Shown: positions 36,640 through 45,365, counted from the first letter of the stretch. The stretch: 64,000 bases of DNA from Polyangiaceae bacterium (GCA_025936115.1 JAICTZ010000012.1:154568-218567); one strand, 5' to 3'. A program made the numbers and translations. The notes: generated by a model not told the origin, from the sequence alone.

Positions 36640-36667
36640 GTCGCCGACGGGCGCAGAGCTTTCGGGA

Positions 36668-36690
36668 CGATCCGTTCTGTCGACGGATCG
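36668..36690. terminator. Hairpin after the DUF1592-DUF1552 pair
   Basis: CGATCCGT (36668-36675) and ACGGATCG (36683-36690) form a perfect 8-bp stem with a 7-nt loop, between the DUF1552 stop and the next gene on the same strand. Confidence 0.5.
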
Positions 36691-36721
36691 GCGCTCGAGA
36701 GCCCACCACCCAAGTAAGGTC

Positions 36722-37990
36722 ATGCTGCTCGCGCGCCTGCCGATAGTTGCTGTGCTTGCTCTCGTGGCTGGCGCTTGCTCGTCCTCTCCTCCCGGCAACG
36801 GGAGTCCTGGAACCGGCGGCGGCTCGAGCCAAGCGGGAACTGCAGGGGCAGGCGCACAGGCTGCAAGCGCCGGAAGCTCTGGAAGCGCTGGAACGGCCGG
36901 CAGCGGAGGTTCGCTCGGGCAGGCCGGAATGGCTGGCCGTGGTGGGGCCTCCGCCGGAGGCTCCCCTTCGATGGGCGGCACCGGAGCAGGCGGCGGACCG
37001 CCGCAGGGCGGAGCCGGTGCCACTGGACACGCGGGCACAGGTGGTCATTCCGGTTCGGCCGGTCAGGGAACGGCCGGCGAGAGCGCGGGGACCGGTGCAA
37101 GTTCCGGCTCGGGCGGTCGAGGCGCCGGCGGGGCGTCGGGAGGTACGGCACGTGGCGGCGGCGGCGGGTTGGGCGGTGCTTCCGGAACGGGAGGCGCTGG
37201 GGGCGACACCATGCCAAGCGCCGGGTGCGGCAAGACGCGCACGCTTCAGAACGGCACCATCAACATCACGTTCAACAACGCGTCGCGAAAGTACATTTTG
37301 CGCGTGCCTGACGGCTACGACAACAGCCACCCGTATCGGCTGGTTCTTGCCTACTCCTGGTCCGGCGGCTCGGCAGCCAACGTCGTGTCCGCCAACTACT
37401 TCACGTTTGCGACCCTGGACGCCAAGAACACCATCTTCGCGGCACCGGAGGCGACCGACGGCGCCGGCACCTGGAGCAACGGTGACGTGGCATTCACCGA
37501 CGCCATCCTCGCTCAACTCGAAGGCGATCTGTGCATCGACCAAACCCGCCTGTTTGCGACGGGATTCAGCTTCGGCGGCGCCATGGCCATGGCGCTCGGA
37601 TGCACCCGGGCGGACGTGTTCCGCGCCGTCGCGTTCTTCTCGGGCGCGGATCTCACGAATTCCTGTCCTATGACGCTGTCGAAGCCGATCGCGTACTACG
37701 CGTCTCAGGCAAGCGAGGACAGCGGCGGGCTTTCGACGACCTCGCCCCTCACCGGCGAAAAGAGGCAGGCCGACTTCGCCGCCGTCAACGGCTGCATGCC
37801 CGAGCCCGGGGCGACGACGTTCCCTGCCAGTGGCCAGCCGCACACGTGCACGAACTACAAAGGCTGCTCGGCGGGGCACCCGACGGAGTACTGTGTCTTC
37901 AACGGCCCGCACGGCTGGGAGCCCAAGGATCCTGGTCAAAATTCAAGCTGGGACGCGCCGGAAGCCTGGAAGTTCATCACGCAGTTCTAA
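36722..37990 (+). CDS. CE1-type esterase lipoprotein (feruloyl esterase / PHB depolymerase-like)
   Basis: This 422-residue lipoprotein (VLALVAGAC) has a Gly/Ser/Ala linker to about 165. The esterase domain has the start RKYILRVPDGYDNSHPYRLVLAYSWSGG, the nucleophile motif GFSFGGAMAMALG (Ser of GxSxG) and a C-terminal His in FNGPHGWEP. The four-Cys block near CTNYKGC/EYC is common in this family. Members cleave feruloyl or acetyl esters from xylan, or polyhydroxyalkanoates. The neighbours (arabinofuranosidase, GH30-like remnant) favour a hemicellulose esterase. The substrate is inferred. Confidence 0.83.
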   Translation: MLLARLPIVAVLALVAGACSSSPPGNGSPGTGGGSSQAGTAGAGAQAASAGSSGSAGTAGSGGSLGQAGMAGRGGASAGGSPSMGGTGAGGGPPQGGAGATGHAGTGGHSGSAGQGTAGESAGTGASSGSGGRGAGGASGGTARGGGGGLGGASGTGGAGGDTMPSAGCGKTRTLQNGTINITFNNASRKYILRVPDGYDNSHPYRLVLAYSWSGGSAANVVSANYFTFATLDAKNTIFAAPEATDGAGTWSNGDVAFTDAILAQLEGDLCIDQTRLFATGFSFGGAMAMALGCTRADVFRAVAFFSGADLTNSCPMTLSKPIAYYASQASEDSGGLSTTSPLTGEKRQADFAAVNGCMPEPGATTFPASGQPHTCTNYKGCSAGHPTEYCVFNGPHGWEPKDPGQNSSWDAPEAWKFITQF

Positions 37991-38374
37991 GCTGACCGCA
38001 TCATTCACGTTGCGCCTCGGCGCCCTCGCGCTCGTACTCGGCTGTAGCGGAGCGACCGGCGTGGAGCCCATTTCACCGCACGCGAGCGGCCGCGCAGGCG
38101 GGACTACCTAGGCGTACGTGACCAAGAAATTTAGGGTCAGCTCCGACTGAGCAGCTGTTACCGGCGCCGATCGGACCCAAATCGGGCTTTCGAACCGCTC
38201 GGGCCGGACACCGCGGAAGCTTCCGGCATCAAATTTTGGCCGGAGCAAGGTACGAGCAACGACATTCAGAATGGTCTCGCCGTTGCAGGCTGGATTCACG
38301 ACGCGATCGTCAACGGCCGGGCCTCTGCCTGGCTCGACGCGCTGAGCGTGACGACGTTCGTGAGCGGTGGCTAG
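37991..38374 (+). pseudogene. Decayed GH30-like glycoside hydrolase lipoprotein gene
   Basis: Two pieces of one gene seem to remain. Just after the esterase stop, one frame reads SFTLRLGALALVLGCSG, a lipoprotein signal with lipobox LVLGC, then stops at 38109-38111. In another frame (about 38162-38374) it reads GIKFWPEQGTSNDIQNG, then LAVAGWIHDAIVNGRASAWL, ending with a stop. The second block is like the part of GH30 glucanases/xylanases holding the catalytic Glu (W-x-E) and the following helix. A normal GH30 has about 400 more residues, so most of the gene is gone. The identification rests on my reading of one 60-residue block. Confidence 0.5.
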
Positions 38375-38436
38375 TCGCTCGTTCGTCGCGCTCCCCTCTG
38401 AACTGCTCGGCGCGCTCGAGGCTCGTCAGCTTGGGA

Positions 38437-38459
38437 GGGACACGCTGCCCGCGTGTCCC
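38437..38459. terminator. Terminator hairpin of the arabinofuranosidase gene
   Basis: GGGACACGC (38437-38445) and GCGTGTCCC (38451-38459) form a perfect 9-bp stem with a 5-nt loop, 17 bp beyond the minus-strand stop at 38476. Confidence 0.6.
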
Positions 38460-38475
38460 CGCGCGAAACCGCCGC

Positions 38476-40077
38476 TCAAGGTAGCTGTATCGTCGTGAGC
38501 GAGTAAGGGCTCAGCGTGAGCGTGAAGGACGAGCCTTTGACGTACTTGCGGCTCTTCCGAAGCGACGTATCGCCGACCCCGAAGCTATACACACTCGCAA
38601 GTCCGTGTGTCGAGCTCCCTTTCAGCGCGACGGACACGGTGTGCGGTGCGCTCGGATCCTTGTTGACGAGGAGGGTGTGGACGCAGCCGTCCCCCTGCTT
38701 GACCGCGTGCGCCGCGACGAGCGGCGTGGACGAGGTCGTGTCGAGCAGTTCGCTGCCCGCGTCGTGACCGAGTTTGGCGAGCATCTGCAGGCCGAAATAC
38801 GCCGGGAACGGAGTCTCTGCCGGTGGCTCCGCCACGCCATTGGCGCTCGTGAGACCACGCGACAAGATTCCATAGTCTCCGAACTCGTAATCGCCGTAGA
38901 GCGACGGATCGACGTTTCCGTCGAAGGGACTATTGTGGATCGCCCACCAATCCACGTTCGCGACGCCGTTCTCGAGCCAGGTAGAGACGGCATCCGCGAG
39001 ATAGAGCGCGTTCACGAGGCTCGTGGTTTGCTTGCCAGGGTTGTACGAAACCGAGTTCGTTTCCGTCACCATGATCTGAATGTCGGGCGCGTGCGAACCG
39101 CAGTACTGCGCGAGCTCGGATTTCAAGCTCGCGACCATGTCGGGAATGCTCGGCGTGTAGCTGACCGGCGTCGAGGCGCCGTTCTCGGGCGACGCAAGCA
39201 GCGCGGCGTCGGACTCGCCCGTCGGGCCCTGCGGGTACCAGTGGACGACGACGAAATCGAGCGCGGCGCACGCGATCGGAAGCACCGTGTCGTTCCAGGG
39301 TACGGGTGACGCGTCGCTGACCTGCCCATCGGGCCAATTGCCGGGAGCCGTGAGCACGGCGCCGACAAGAATGGATGGGTCTACCGCCTTCATCGCCGCG
39401 CTGTAGCTGATGACGCCGTTCGCGTACGTCGTCGGATCGTGAGACTTGTGGTTGACTTCCCAGGTGGCTCCGTAAGTACCGTCCCCGTAGAGCTCGTTGC
39501 CGATTTCCCAATAGCGGATGCCGTAGTCGTGGCCCGTCGCGCTCGCGCCGGGATAGGTCGGCACGGGGCCGCTGTAATGCCTGCGTCCGCGGTTTGCGTA
39601 GCGCACCCAATCGGCGGCTTCCTCCGGCGTGCCAGAGCCGTAGTTGACCGTGATCATCGCTTTTGCTCGCGTGGCTCGAGCTGCCGACATGTACGCGTCG
39701 AAGTTGGCGCTTGGCGTCGTTCCCCCCTGACTCGGATCATCCGCAGCGTTCGACGACCAATGATAGTTGTCGGCCGTAGACCCTCCCGGGTAACGCATGA
39801 TCTGAATGCCCGCGTCCGCAAGGAGCCCAGGCACGACTGCGTCGACCAGGTTGTCGTCCCAGGCGGCGGCGTTGGCGCCCACTGCGATCGGTCCCAAGAC
39901 TCCCACGCTCTTTTTGGTGTCAATCGTTACGTGTGTGTCCGACGAAGTCGAAGGCGCCGCGGAGCCGAGTGTTCCGAGCTCCGTGGCGTCGCTTTCCGTC
40001 TGAACGCCGCTGCCGCACGCGCTGACGATTCCGACACTCGCGAGCGAAATGCAAAATGACGAGATCCGGTTTCTCAT
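38476..40077 (-). CDS. Alpha-L-arabinofuranosidase-like glycosidase (GH51/clan GH-A), lipoprotein
   Basis: A 533-residue protein from ATG 40077, with GGGAGA upstream. Lipobox IVSAC (Cys21). A clan GH-A barrel is indicated by MRYPGGSTADNYHW, the acid/base motif WEIGNELYG (Glu195), VVHWYPQ, and the nucleophile Glu339 in MVTETNSVS. A C-terminal beta domain (HTVSVALKGSS to SPYSLTTIQLP) is like the jelly-roll end of GH51 enzymes. It should remove arabinose from arabinoxylan or arabinan. GH51 is the best fit; GH79 or GH39 are alternatives. Two residues upstream of the frame's first Met lie in antisense-like sequence and are left out. Confidence 0.78.
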   Translation of the reverse strand: MRNRISSFCISLASVGIVSACGSGVQTESDATELGTLGSAAPSTSSDTHVTIDTKKSVGVLGPIAVGANAAAWDDNLVDAVVPGLLADAGIQIMRYPGGSTADNYHWSSNAADDPSQGGTTPSANFDAYMSAARATRAKAMITVNYGSGTPEEAADWVRYANRGRRHYSGPVPTYPGASATGHDYGIRYWEIGNELYGDGTYGATWEVNHKSHDPTTYANGVISYSAAMKAVDPSILVGAVLTAPGNWPDGQVSDASPVPWNDTVLPIACAALDFVVVHWYPQGPTGESDAALLASPENGASTPVSYTPSIPDMVASLKSELAQYCGSHAPDIQIMVTETNSVSYNPGKQTTSLVNALYLADAVSTWLENGVANVDWWAIHNSPFDGNVDPSLYGDYEFGDYGILSRGLTSANGVAEPPAETPFPAYFGLQMLAKLGHDAGSELLDTTSSTPLVAAHAVKQGDGCVHTLLVNKDPSAPHTVSVALKGSSTHGLASVYSFGVGDTSLRKSRKYVKGSSFTLTLSPYSLTTIQLP

Positions 40078-40550
40078 GCTGTCTGTCTCCCGTGGATGAT
40101 TGGTTGCTTTCAATGGACGCACGTCAGCGAGCTCGTGCATGAGCACGAGTTTGGTCGAGCGTGGTCTTTACTTGTTACGACGCTGCAAATGAGTGGAGGC
40201 ACGGGCGCTTCACTCGCTCGATCGACGAAGTCGTCGGTTCGTGCGAGCTCGACGCCTGCGGCTCCGCGAGCGCGCCGCGTTGGGCGCGAATCCCTCACTG
40301 TCCAAGTCGAGCGCAGGGCTCCTTCGAGCCGTGCGTCAACCTTTCCGTTGATTGATGTCCCGCTCGGGATCGATCGGTTTGTAAAAATCCGAATGTCGGC
40401 GCGAGCGCAGACGGAGTCCCCCCGGACGCGTCTCGGGACGCTTTCCACGACCGCCAGGCGTTCGAGGCAGCTGGCTACGACTGTGTCACTTTGCCGCTGC
40501 GCGCGCCGGACAACTCAGCAGACGCAGGCTGCCTAGGCTGCTCACGCCTT
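40078..40550. other. Intergenic region between GH51 and kinase genes
   Basis: No convincing gene is seen in this 473-bp stretch. It is richer in A+T than its surroundings around 40160-40200 and 40340-40400, as expected for promoter DNA, and holds the inverted repeat at 40132-40149. Confidence 0.4.
40132..40149. promoter_or_regulatory. Inverted repeat upstream of the GH51 gene
   Basis: CTCGTGC (40132-40138) and GCACGAG (40143-40149) are perfect 7-bp arms around ATGA, 55-72 bp before the arabinofuranosidase start. It may be an operator; no regulator gene is adjacent. Confidence 0.4.
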
Positions 40551-40566
40551 TGGCACGTTAGCTGCT
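40551..40566 (+). promoter_or_regulatory. Sigma-54 (-24/-12) promoter of the second kinase cassette
   Basis: TGGCACGTTAGCTGCT matches TGGCACR-N4-TTGCW except for one base (CTGC for TTGC), with GG-N10-GC spacing exact. The predicted transcript start is near 40577. This lies inside the longest open frame (from 40491), so it argues that translation starts later, at GTG 40632. Confidence 0.65.
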
Positions 40567-40631
40567 TACCTGCCGGCGTGGTTGCTCGCGCGGCAGTTTG
40601 TGTAGGCGACGCCGCGGCGCCGCCCCGGCAC

Positions 40632-42056
40632 GTGGCGGGCGAGGTACTCGCCAATAAGTATCGACTCGAGCGACCGCTCGGTGAAGGCGGGCAGGGGACC
40701 GTCTGGCGCGCGACCAACATCGCGCTCGACGCGAGCGTCGCCGTGAAGCTCGTGCGGGGTGAAGCAGACGACGAGGACACGGCGCGCCTGCTGCACGAAG
40801 CGCGCGTCATCGCGCGCCTGGGTCACCCGGCGGTTCTGCGCGTCTATGATGTCGATCGTACTGCGGACGACGACTGGTTCATCGTCATGGAATTGCTCGA
40901 GGGGGAGACGCTCCGCGAGCGACTGGAGCGCACGCAGCGGCTCGCTCCCGTCGAGGTCGTGCGCCTGCTGCTTCCCATAGCCGACGCGCTCACGGCCGCG
41001 CACGCTCACGGGGTCGTGCATCGTGACGTGAAGCCCGACAATATCTTCCTGTGCGGGAGCAGCGGCTCGCTGCGCCCCAAGCTGCTCGACTTCGGCACGG
41101 TGAAAGTGGCGGAGAGCGACGACTGGCGGCACACGACAGCCGCCGGCACTCTGGTGGGTACTCCCGGCTATCTCGCCCCCGAGCAGGTGTTGTGTCGTGA
41201 CGACCTCGATCAACGTGCGGACGTGTGGGGGCTCTGCGTCACGCTCTACGAGGCCATCACGGGCCAGCCGCCTTTCGAGGGCGCGACGCTCGAGGCCCTG
41301 CTCCGTGCGGTCATCACGGACGAGGTCACGCCCGTCGAACACTTCGTGCCTTGTGATGCGACGCTCTGCGCGATCATCGCGCGCGGCCTCGCCAAGCACC
41401 CCGACGCGCGCTGGCCTTCGGTCGAGGAGCTCGGCTCGCGGCTCGCGCGCTGGCTGCTCCAACAAGGCGTGATCGACGATGTCTCCGGCGTGTTGCTCGA
41501 GCGCCGCTGGCTCGGTCCGAGCTCCGAGCCGACACTCACGGCGAGCGCCCCGGCGAGCACGGGTCCTACCGTCGTTGCTGCCGCCGCACGTGAAAGGGGC
41601 ATGCGTTCGCTGAGCTTCGGCGTTGCGGTCGCGAGCAGCGCCTTGGCACTCTTCTTCGGCTCGGCTTGGGCGCTTTCGAGTTCTCGCCTCGCTCACGCGA
41701 CTTCGCGGACCGCGGCGGCGCAGCCCGAGCAGAGTCAGCGCCGTGAGCGCGGCGAAAACGCCCAGGCGGGGCCGCTCGTCGAGACCACCCGAGCGCCCGA
41801 GCAGCGTCCGATCATCGAGCCTCGTCCGGTCGTCGAGCCTCGCGCGCGCGAGGCGGTTCCCTCGGCCAATGCCGCCGCGACCTCCGCGCCTCGTTCGCCA
41901 GCTACTCTGCCCGTGCTTCGACGGCCGATGACGACGTCTGCCGAGCATTCGAGCTCGCGTGGGTTCTCGACGCGGAACGGCGGTCTTCGTGGAGCTTCCG
42001 GGCCGGCTTCCGCGGCCAAGCCCGCGAAGGACGAAGACCTGATTGACCCTTATTGA
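40632..42056 (+). CDS. Ser/Thr protein kinase (Pkn2-like), second copy
   Basis: A 474-residue kinase from GTG 40632, chosen because the product then starts MAGEVLANKYRLERPLGEGGQG, as kinases of this group do, and because the promoter-like site at 40551 lies upstream. The open frame reaches back to 40491, but that part is not family-like. Motifs: glycine loop GEGGQGTVWRA, AVKLV lysine, catalytic loop HRDVKPDNIF, DFG in LLDFGTVKV, APEQ. One TM segment (SLSFGVAVASSALALFFGSAWAL) and a Pro/Arg-rich tail follow. The TPR gene overlaps its end. The order mirrors the 6466-10272 locus. Confidence 0.88.
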   Translation: MAGEVLANKYRLERPLGEGGQGTVWRATNIALDASVAVKLVRGEADDEDTARLLHEARVIARLGHPAVLRVYDVDRTADDDWFIVMELLEGETLRERLERTQRLAPVEVVRLLLPIADALTAAHAHGVVHRDVKPDNIFLCGSSGSLRPKLLDFGTVKVAESDDWRHTTAAGTLVGTPGYLAPEQVLCRDDLDQRADVWGLCVTLYEAITGQPPFEGATLEALLRAVITDEVTPVEHFVPCDATLCAIIARGLAKHPDARWPSVEELGSRLARWLLQQGVIDDVSGVLLERRWLGPSSEPTLTASAPASTGPTVVAAAARERGMRSLSFGVAVASSALALFFGSAWALSSSRLAHATSRTAAAQPEQSQRRERGENAQAGPLVETTRAPEQRPIIEPRPVVEPRAREAVPSANAAATSAPRSPATLPVLRRPMTTSAEHSSSRGFSTRNGGLRGASGPASAAKPAKDEDLIDPY

Positions 42057-42064
42057 CGGCGCCG

Positions 42065-42853
42065 ATGCATTCTTCTCCTCGACCTTCTCGTTTCACCACC
42101 TGCGCTCGGCACCTGGTCGCGCTCGGCCTCGTACTGAGCCCGAAGCAGGCGCTCGCCGATGAAGCGCCCCGTGCCGCCGAGCAGGCGAAGGTGCGTTTCG
42201 AGGCCGGCAAGGTCGCGTATCGCTCCGGCCAATACGCCGAAGCGGTCAGGTGCTTTCTCGACGCCGATGCGCTCGCCCCGCGAGCACCCTTGTCGTTCGA
42301 CATCGCGCGGGCCTACGAGCAACTCGGCGACTCGTTCTCCGCTGTCCGCTTCTATCGCGACTACCTCGAGCGTGCTCCGAACGCCGCCAACGCGGGCGAA
42401 GTGCGTGCCCGCATCGCAGCGCTCGAAACGCCGCCCGCTGCGTCCGCGGCGACGCTCGTCCAGGCGGCGCCGCTTGGCGTCACCGACTCACGGCCCCCCC
42501 CTAACGCGGACGCGCCCGAGCCGCGCGCGCGGCCAGCGACCTTCGCACCGTGGTCGTGGGTAGTGCTCGGCGCCGGGGGCGCGGCCCTCGTCGGCGCTGG
42601 CGTCGCGGAGCTCGTCCGTCGTGACGCCGAGAACGACGCCCGCAGCGCGCCGGATCAGATCGCGTACGCCGACCAGTACGACCGCATGCGATCGAGCCAG
42701 ACCGCCGCTCGCGTGTTGCTCGTGACGGGCGGCGTACTCGCGGCGACGGGCAGTGCGCTCGTCGCGATCGATCTCGGGCGTGGGCGCCGCGCGGAGACGC
42801 GACTCGCGTGCGGACCTGGGGCGTGCGTCGGCACGTTCGTCGGCTCTTTCTGA
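42065..42853 (+). CDS. TPR-type membrane protein of second kinase cassette
   Basis: The product is 262 residues from ATG 42065 (TTG 42053 is possible). The signal peptide ends near PKQALADE. Two TPR-like units follow (AAEQAKVRFEAGKVAYRSGQYAEAV; FDIARAYEQLGDSFSAVRFY). After a Pro/Ala linker come two TM segments (WVVLGAGGAALVGAGVAELV and VLLVTGGVLAATGSALVAI) with a polar loop of about 35 residues between them, and an end with CGPGAC. It corresponds to the TPR gene at 7976. A link between the kinase and surface proteins is likely but unproven. Confidence 0.75.
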   Translation: MHSSPRPSRFTTCARHLVALGLVLSPKQALADEAPRAAEQAKVRFEAGKVAYRSGQYAEAVRCFLDADALAPRAPLSFDIARAYEQLGDSFSAVRFYRDYLERAPNAANAGEVRARIAALETPPAASAATLVQAAPLGVTDSRPPPNADAPEPRARPATFAPWSWVVLGAGGAALVGAGVAELVRRDAENDARSAPDQIAYADQYDRMRSSQTAARVLLVTGGVLAATGSALVAIDLGRGRRAETRLACGPGACVGTFVGSF

Positions 42854-42867
42854 GCTTGGAGTAGGCG

Positions 42868-44760
42868 ATGGACCGCGATTTACTAGTGCGATCTTGCGGC
42901 ATCCCGGGGCTCGCATTCCTGCTGCTCGCGCTCGTCGCGGGCGGCTGCGACAGCAGTTTGAGCTCCGATCTTTCGGGACGCGCGTGCGACGCACGGAGTC
43001 ATTGTGTCACTGGCTGGGTGTGTGACGTGACGACGCATCTCTGCGTCGAGAAACTCGACGTCGACGCAGATACGACGGATGGCTGCAGCGCCGGTGCGTG
43101 CGCCGGCGCCGGTGGCGGTGGCGGCGCGAGCGGCGAATGCGCCGACGATCAGACCTGGTGCGATGGCCGCTGTGTCGACACGTCACGTGAGCCAGAGCAT
43201 TGTGGCGGCTGCGGAGCGCGCTGCTCCGCGCCTGCCGACGGGCTGCCCGTGTGCGTCGGCGGCCGCTGCAACTTCGTGTGCGACGAGGGCTTTTCCGCGT
43301 GCGCTTCACGCTGCGTGAATCTCGACGAGGACCCCGAAAACTGCGGGGATTGCGGGATACGCTGCCCGGTGCCTTCCGGCGGCCGCGCGACGTGTGCGAG
43401 CGCACGTTGCGGCACCGCGTGCGACGAAGGCGAAACGGCGTGCGGGGACGAATGCGTCGTGCTCGACGAGGATCCCACGCACTGTGGCGCCTGCGACGCA
43501 CGTTGCGCGCTCGACGAAGTGTGCTCGAACGGTCGCTGCACCGCCGGCTGCCCGGAGGGCAGCACGGCGTGCGACCGGGCGTGCGTGGATCTCGCGACGT
43601 CGCTCGCGAGCTGCGGCAGCTGTGACACGCCGTGTACGGCTCCCGAGCACGGCGCCGCAGCGTGCCGCGACGGCCGCTGTGAGCTCAGCTGCACGGCCGG
43701 GTTCGTGCTGTGCGGCACCAGCTGCGTGAGCACGGACAGCGACGCGAACCATTGCGGGACGTGCGACCACGGTTGCGCCGCGCCCGAGCACGGGGCGGCG
43801 GCGTGCGTCGCGGGCACCTGCGAAATCGCGTGCGATCCGGGTTTTGCCGAGTGCGGCCCGGCGTGCATCGACACGGGGTCCGATCCCGAACACTGTGGCG
43901 GCTGCGGGCGCGCTTGCGCGGCCGGCGAGCAATGCTCCGGGGGCAACTGCACGAGTGCCTGTCCCGCAGGTACCGCGAACTGTGACGGCGCTTGCGTCGA
44001 GCTTGCGAGTGATCCGGGCAACTGCGGGGCGTGCGGCCTCGCATGCGCAAAGCCCGTGCACGGCCAAGCGAGCTGTGACGGCATGTGCGGGATCCGCTGT
44101 GATCCAGGCTTTTCCGCCTGCGGCACGAGCTGTCTCGACACACTGTCGGACGCCGCCAATTGCGGAGCATGCGGCCGCTCCTGTACGGCTCCCGCCAACG
44201 GCTCCTCGAGCTGCCGGCAGGGCACTTGCGTGGTGACTTGCGCGGCCGGATACACGGACTGCGGCGGCGCTTGCGTCGACACCCACTCCGATCGCAACCA
44301 CTGCGGCACGTGCGAGCACACTTGCGCCGCCAACGCCGTGTGCACGAACGGCGCATGCCTGACGAGTTGCGCCGCTGGCACGTCGAACTGCGCAGGCTCC
44401 TGCATCGATCTGCAGAACGACAGCTCGAACTGCGGCAAATGCGGCCAAGTCTGCAGCGCGCCCGCCGGCGCTGCTCCCGTCTGCAGCGCCGGCGCGTGCG
44501 GCTTCGCGTGCACGGGCGCGCTCACGGCGTGCGGCGATCGCTGCGTCGACCTGAGCAGCGACGCAGCCCACTGCGGCCGTTGCGACGGCACCTGCGCCCC
44601 GGACGCAACTTGTCAGGGCGGCAGTTGCGTCACGTCTTGTGCGGGCGACAAGACGAGCTGCGCCGGTAAGTGCGTGGACACGAGGACGGACAAGAAAAAT
44701 TGCGGCGCCTGCGGTCAAATTTGCGACGGGCGCGAGTGCAAGAACGGCAAGTGCAGCTGA
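42868..44760 (+). CDS. Lipoprotein with twelve Cys-rich tandem repeats
   Basis: This 630-residue lipoprotein (ALVAGGC) has GGAG ten bases before its ATG. After a short Gly-rich linker, twelve repeats of about 40 residues run to the end, each near C-x(3)-CVD-x(4)-D-x(3)-CGxCGxxC, with linkers rich in Gly, Cys and Ala (first unit CDGRCVDTSREPEHCGGCG). The regular Cys spacing predicts a rigid rod of disulfide-bonded modules. Similar repeat proteins are common in myxobacteria; function unknown. It is the third gene of the kinase-TPR cassette, in the place held by the ricin lipoprotein in the first cassette. Confidence 0.82.
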   Translation: MDRDLLVRSCGIPGLAFLLLALVAGGCDSSLSSDLSGRACDARSHCVTGWVCDVTTHLCVEKLDVDADTTDGCSAGACAGAGGGGGASGECADDQTWCDGRCVDTSREPEHCGGCGARCSAPADGLPVCVGGRCNFVCDEGFSACASRCVNLDEDPENCGDCGIRCPVPSGGRATCASARCGTACDEGETACGDECVVLDEDPTHCGACDARCALDEVCSNGRCTAGCPEGSTACDRACVDLATSLASCGSCDTPCTAPEHGAAACRDGRCELSCTAGFVLCGTSCVSTDSDANHCGTCDHGCAAPEHGAAACVAGTCEIACDPGFAECGPACIDTGSDPEHCGGCGRACAAGEQCSGGNCTSACPAGTANCDGACVELASDPGNCGACGLACAKPVHGQASCDGMCGIRCDPGFSACGTSCLDTLSDAANCGACGRSCTAPANGSSSCRQGTCVVTCAAGYTDCGGACVDTHSDRNHCGTCEHTCAANAVCTNGACLTSCAAGTSNCAGSCIDLQNDSSNCGKCGQVCSAPAGAAPVCSAGACGFACTGALTACGDRCVDLSSDAAHCGRCDGTCAPDATCQGGSCVTSCAGDKTSCAGKCVDTRTDKKNCGACGQICDGRECKNGKCS

Positions 44761-44824
44761 GACGGCGGCGCTAGAGCGGGTCGTCCGGCTTCACGTCTCG
44801 AGCTCACGCCCTGAGGGCGAGGTC

Positions 44825-45247
44825 TCACAGCAGCCGCGTATCCTCGGGAGCTTGCGTGAAGCGATCATGGCGCCCGTCCGCGAAATTCAAGGGTGACGCG
44901 GCGAGATCCTCTTCGGCATGGTCGAGCGTCGTGACATGAACGGCGAAAAAGGGCTTGCCGGGGGAGGGCGTGTCACCGCGAGCCCCGATGCGGACGCCAC
45001 AGTGCCGGCAGAACGAGTAGGTCAGAAACGGTCGAGGTTTTTCCGGCGGCGTCCAGCGATACTCCGTCAGGGCATCGCGACCGTCGAGCAGGCGGAAGCG
45101 CTCGAGACCCTCGGCGATCGCGAACCAGCTCCGCGCCTTGAAACACAGCGAGCAATTGCAGCGGTTGCTGCCGGCGGCAAGGTCCAGGTCGGCCTCGTAG
45201 CGAACGGCGCCGCAGTGGCAGCTCCCGGTATAGGTTTTCAGGGACAT
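44825..45247 (-). CDS. GFA/CENP-V-family zinc protein
   Basis: A 140-residue protein with the GFA zinc sites: GSCHCGAVRYEA, NCSLCFK and YSFCRHCGVRIGARG. Named after the glutathione-dependent formaldehyde-activating enzyme, though most members have unknown substrates. GGAG lies at a good distance from the ATG. It is divergent from the HxlR regulator, from which it is separated by 118 bp with operator-like repeats, so it is a likely target of that regulator. Confidence 0.88.
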   Translation of the reverse strand: MSLKTYTGSCHCGAVRYEADLDLAAGSNRCNCSLCFKARSWFAIAEGLERFRLLDGRDALTEYRWTPPEKPRPFLTYSFCRHCGVRIGARGDTPSPGKPFFAVHVTTLDHAEEDLAASPLNFADGRHDRFTQAPEDTRLL

Positions 45248-45305
45248 TCAGCGACTCCTTCGGTTTTCCCGCCCCGCTGTGGAGCGGCGAGTTGTGGTTG
45301 CGTTT

Positions 45306-45319
45306 TGCAACTGGTTGCA
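45306..45319. promoter_or_regulatory. Operator-like inverted repeat, GFA/HxlR gap (site 1)
   Basis: TGCAAC-TG-GTTGCA: perfect 6-bp arms around TG. A related sequence, TGCAAGTGGTTAAG, lies 38 bp away at 45344-45357. The gap is rich in TTGCA motifs. A likely HxlR binding region; inference from position. Confidence 0.5.
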
Positions 45320-45343
45320 GTCTTAGTGGTTGCGGTTGCAGAT

Positions 45344-45357
45344 TGCAAGTGGTTAAG
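45344..45357. promoter_or_regulatory. Operator-like site 2, GFA/HxlR gap
   Basis: TGCAAGTGGTTAAG matches site 1 at 11 of 14 bases and lies just before the HxlR start at 45366, fitting autoregulation. Confidence 0.35.
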
Positions 45358-45365
45358 TCGACGCC

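Noticed and set aside
40491..40631. N-terminal extension of the second kinase with a CxxC...C pattern
   Set aside because: It looked like a possible zinc ribbon, but the spacing is incomplete and a good sigma-54 promoter lies inside it.
43149..44718. Two long open frames (470-480 residues) opposite the Cys-repeat gene
   Set aside because: They mirror the repeats of the plus-strand gene and are rich in Ala/Arg or Ser/Gln; shadow frames of a high-GC gene.
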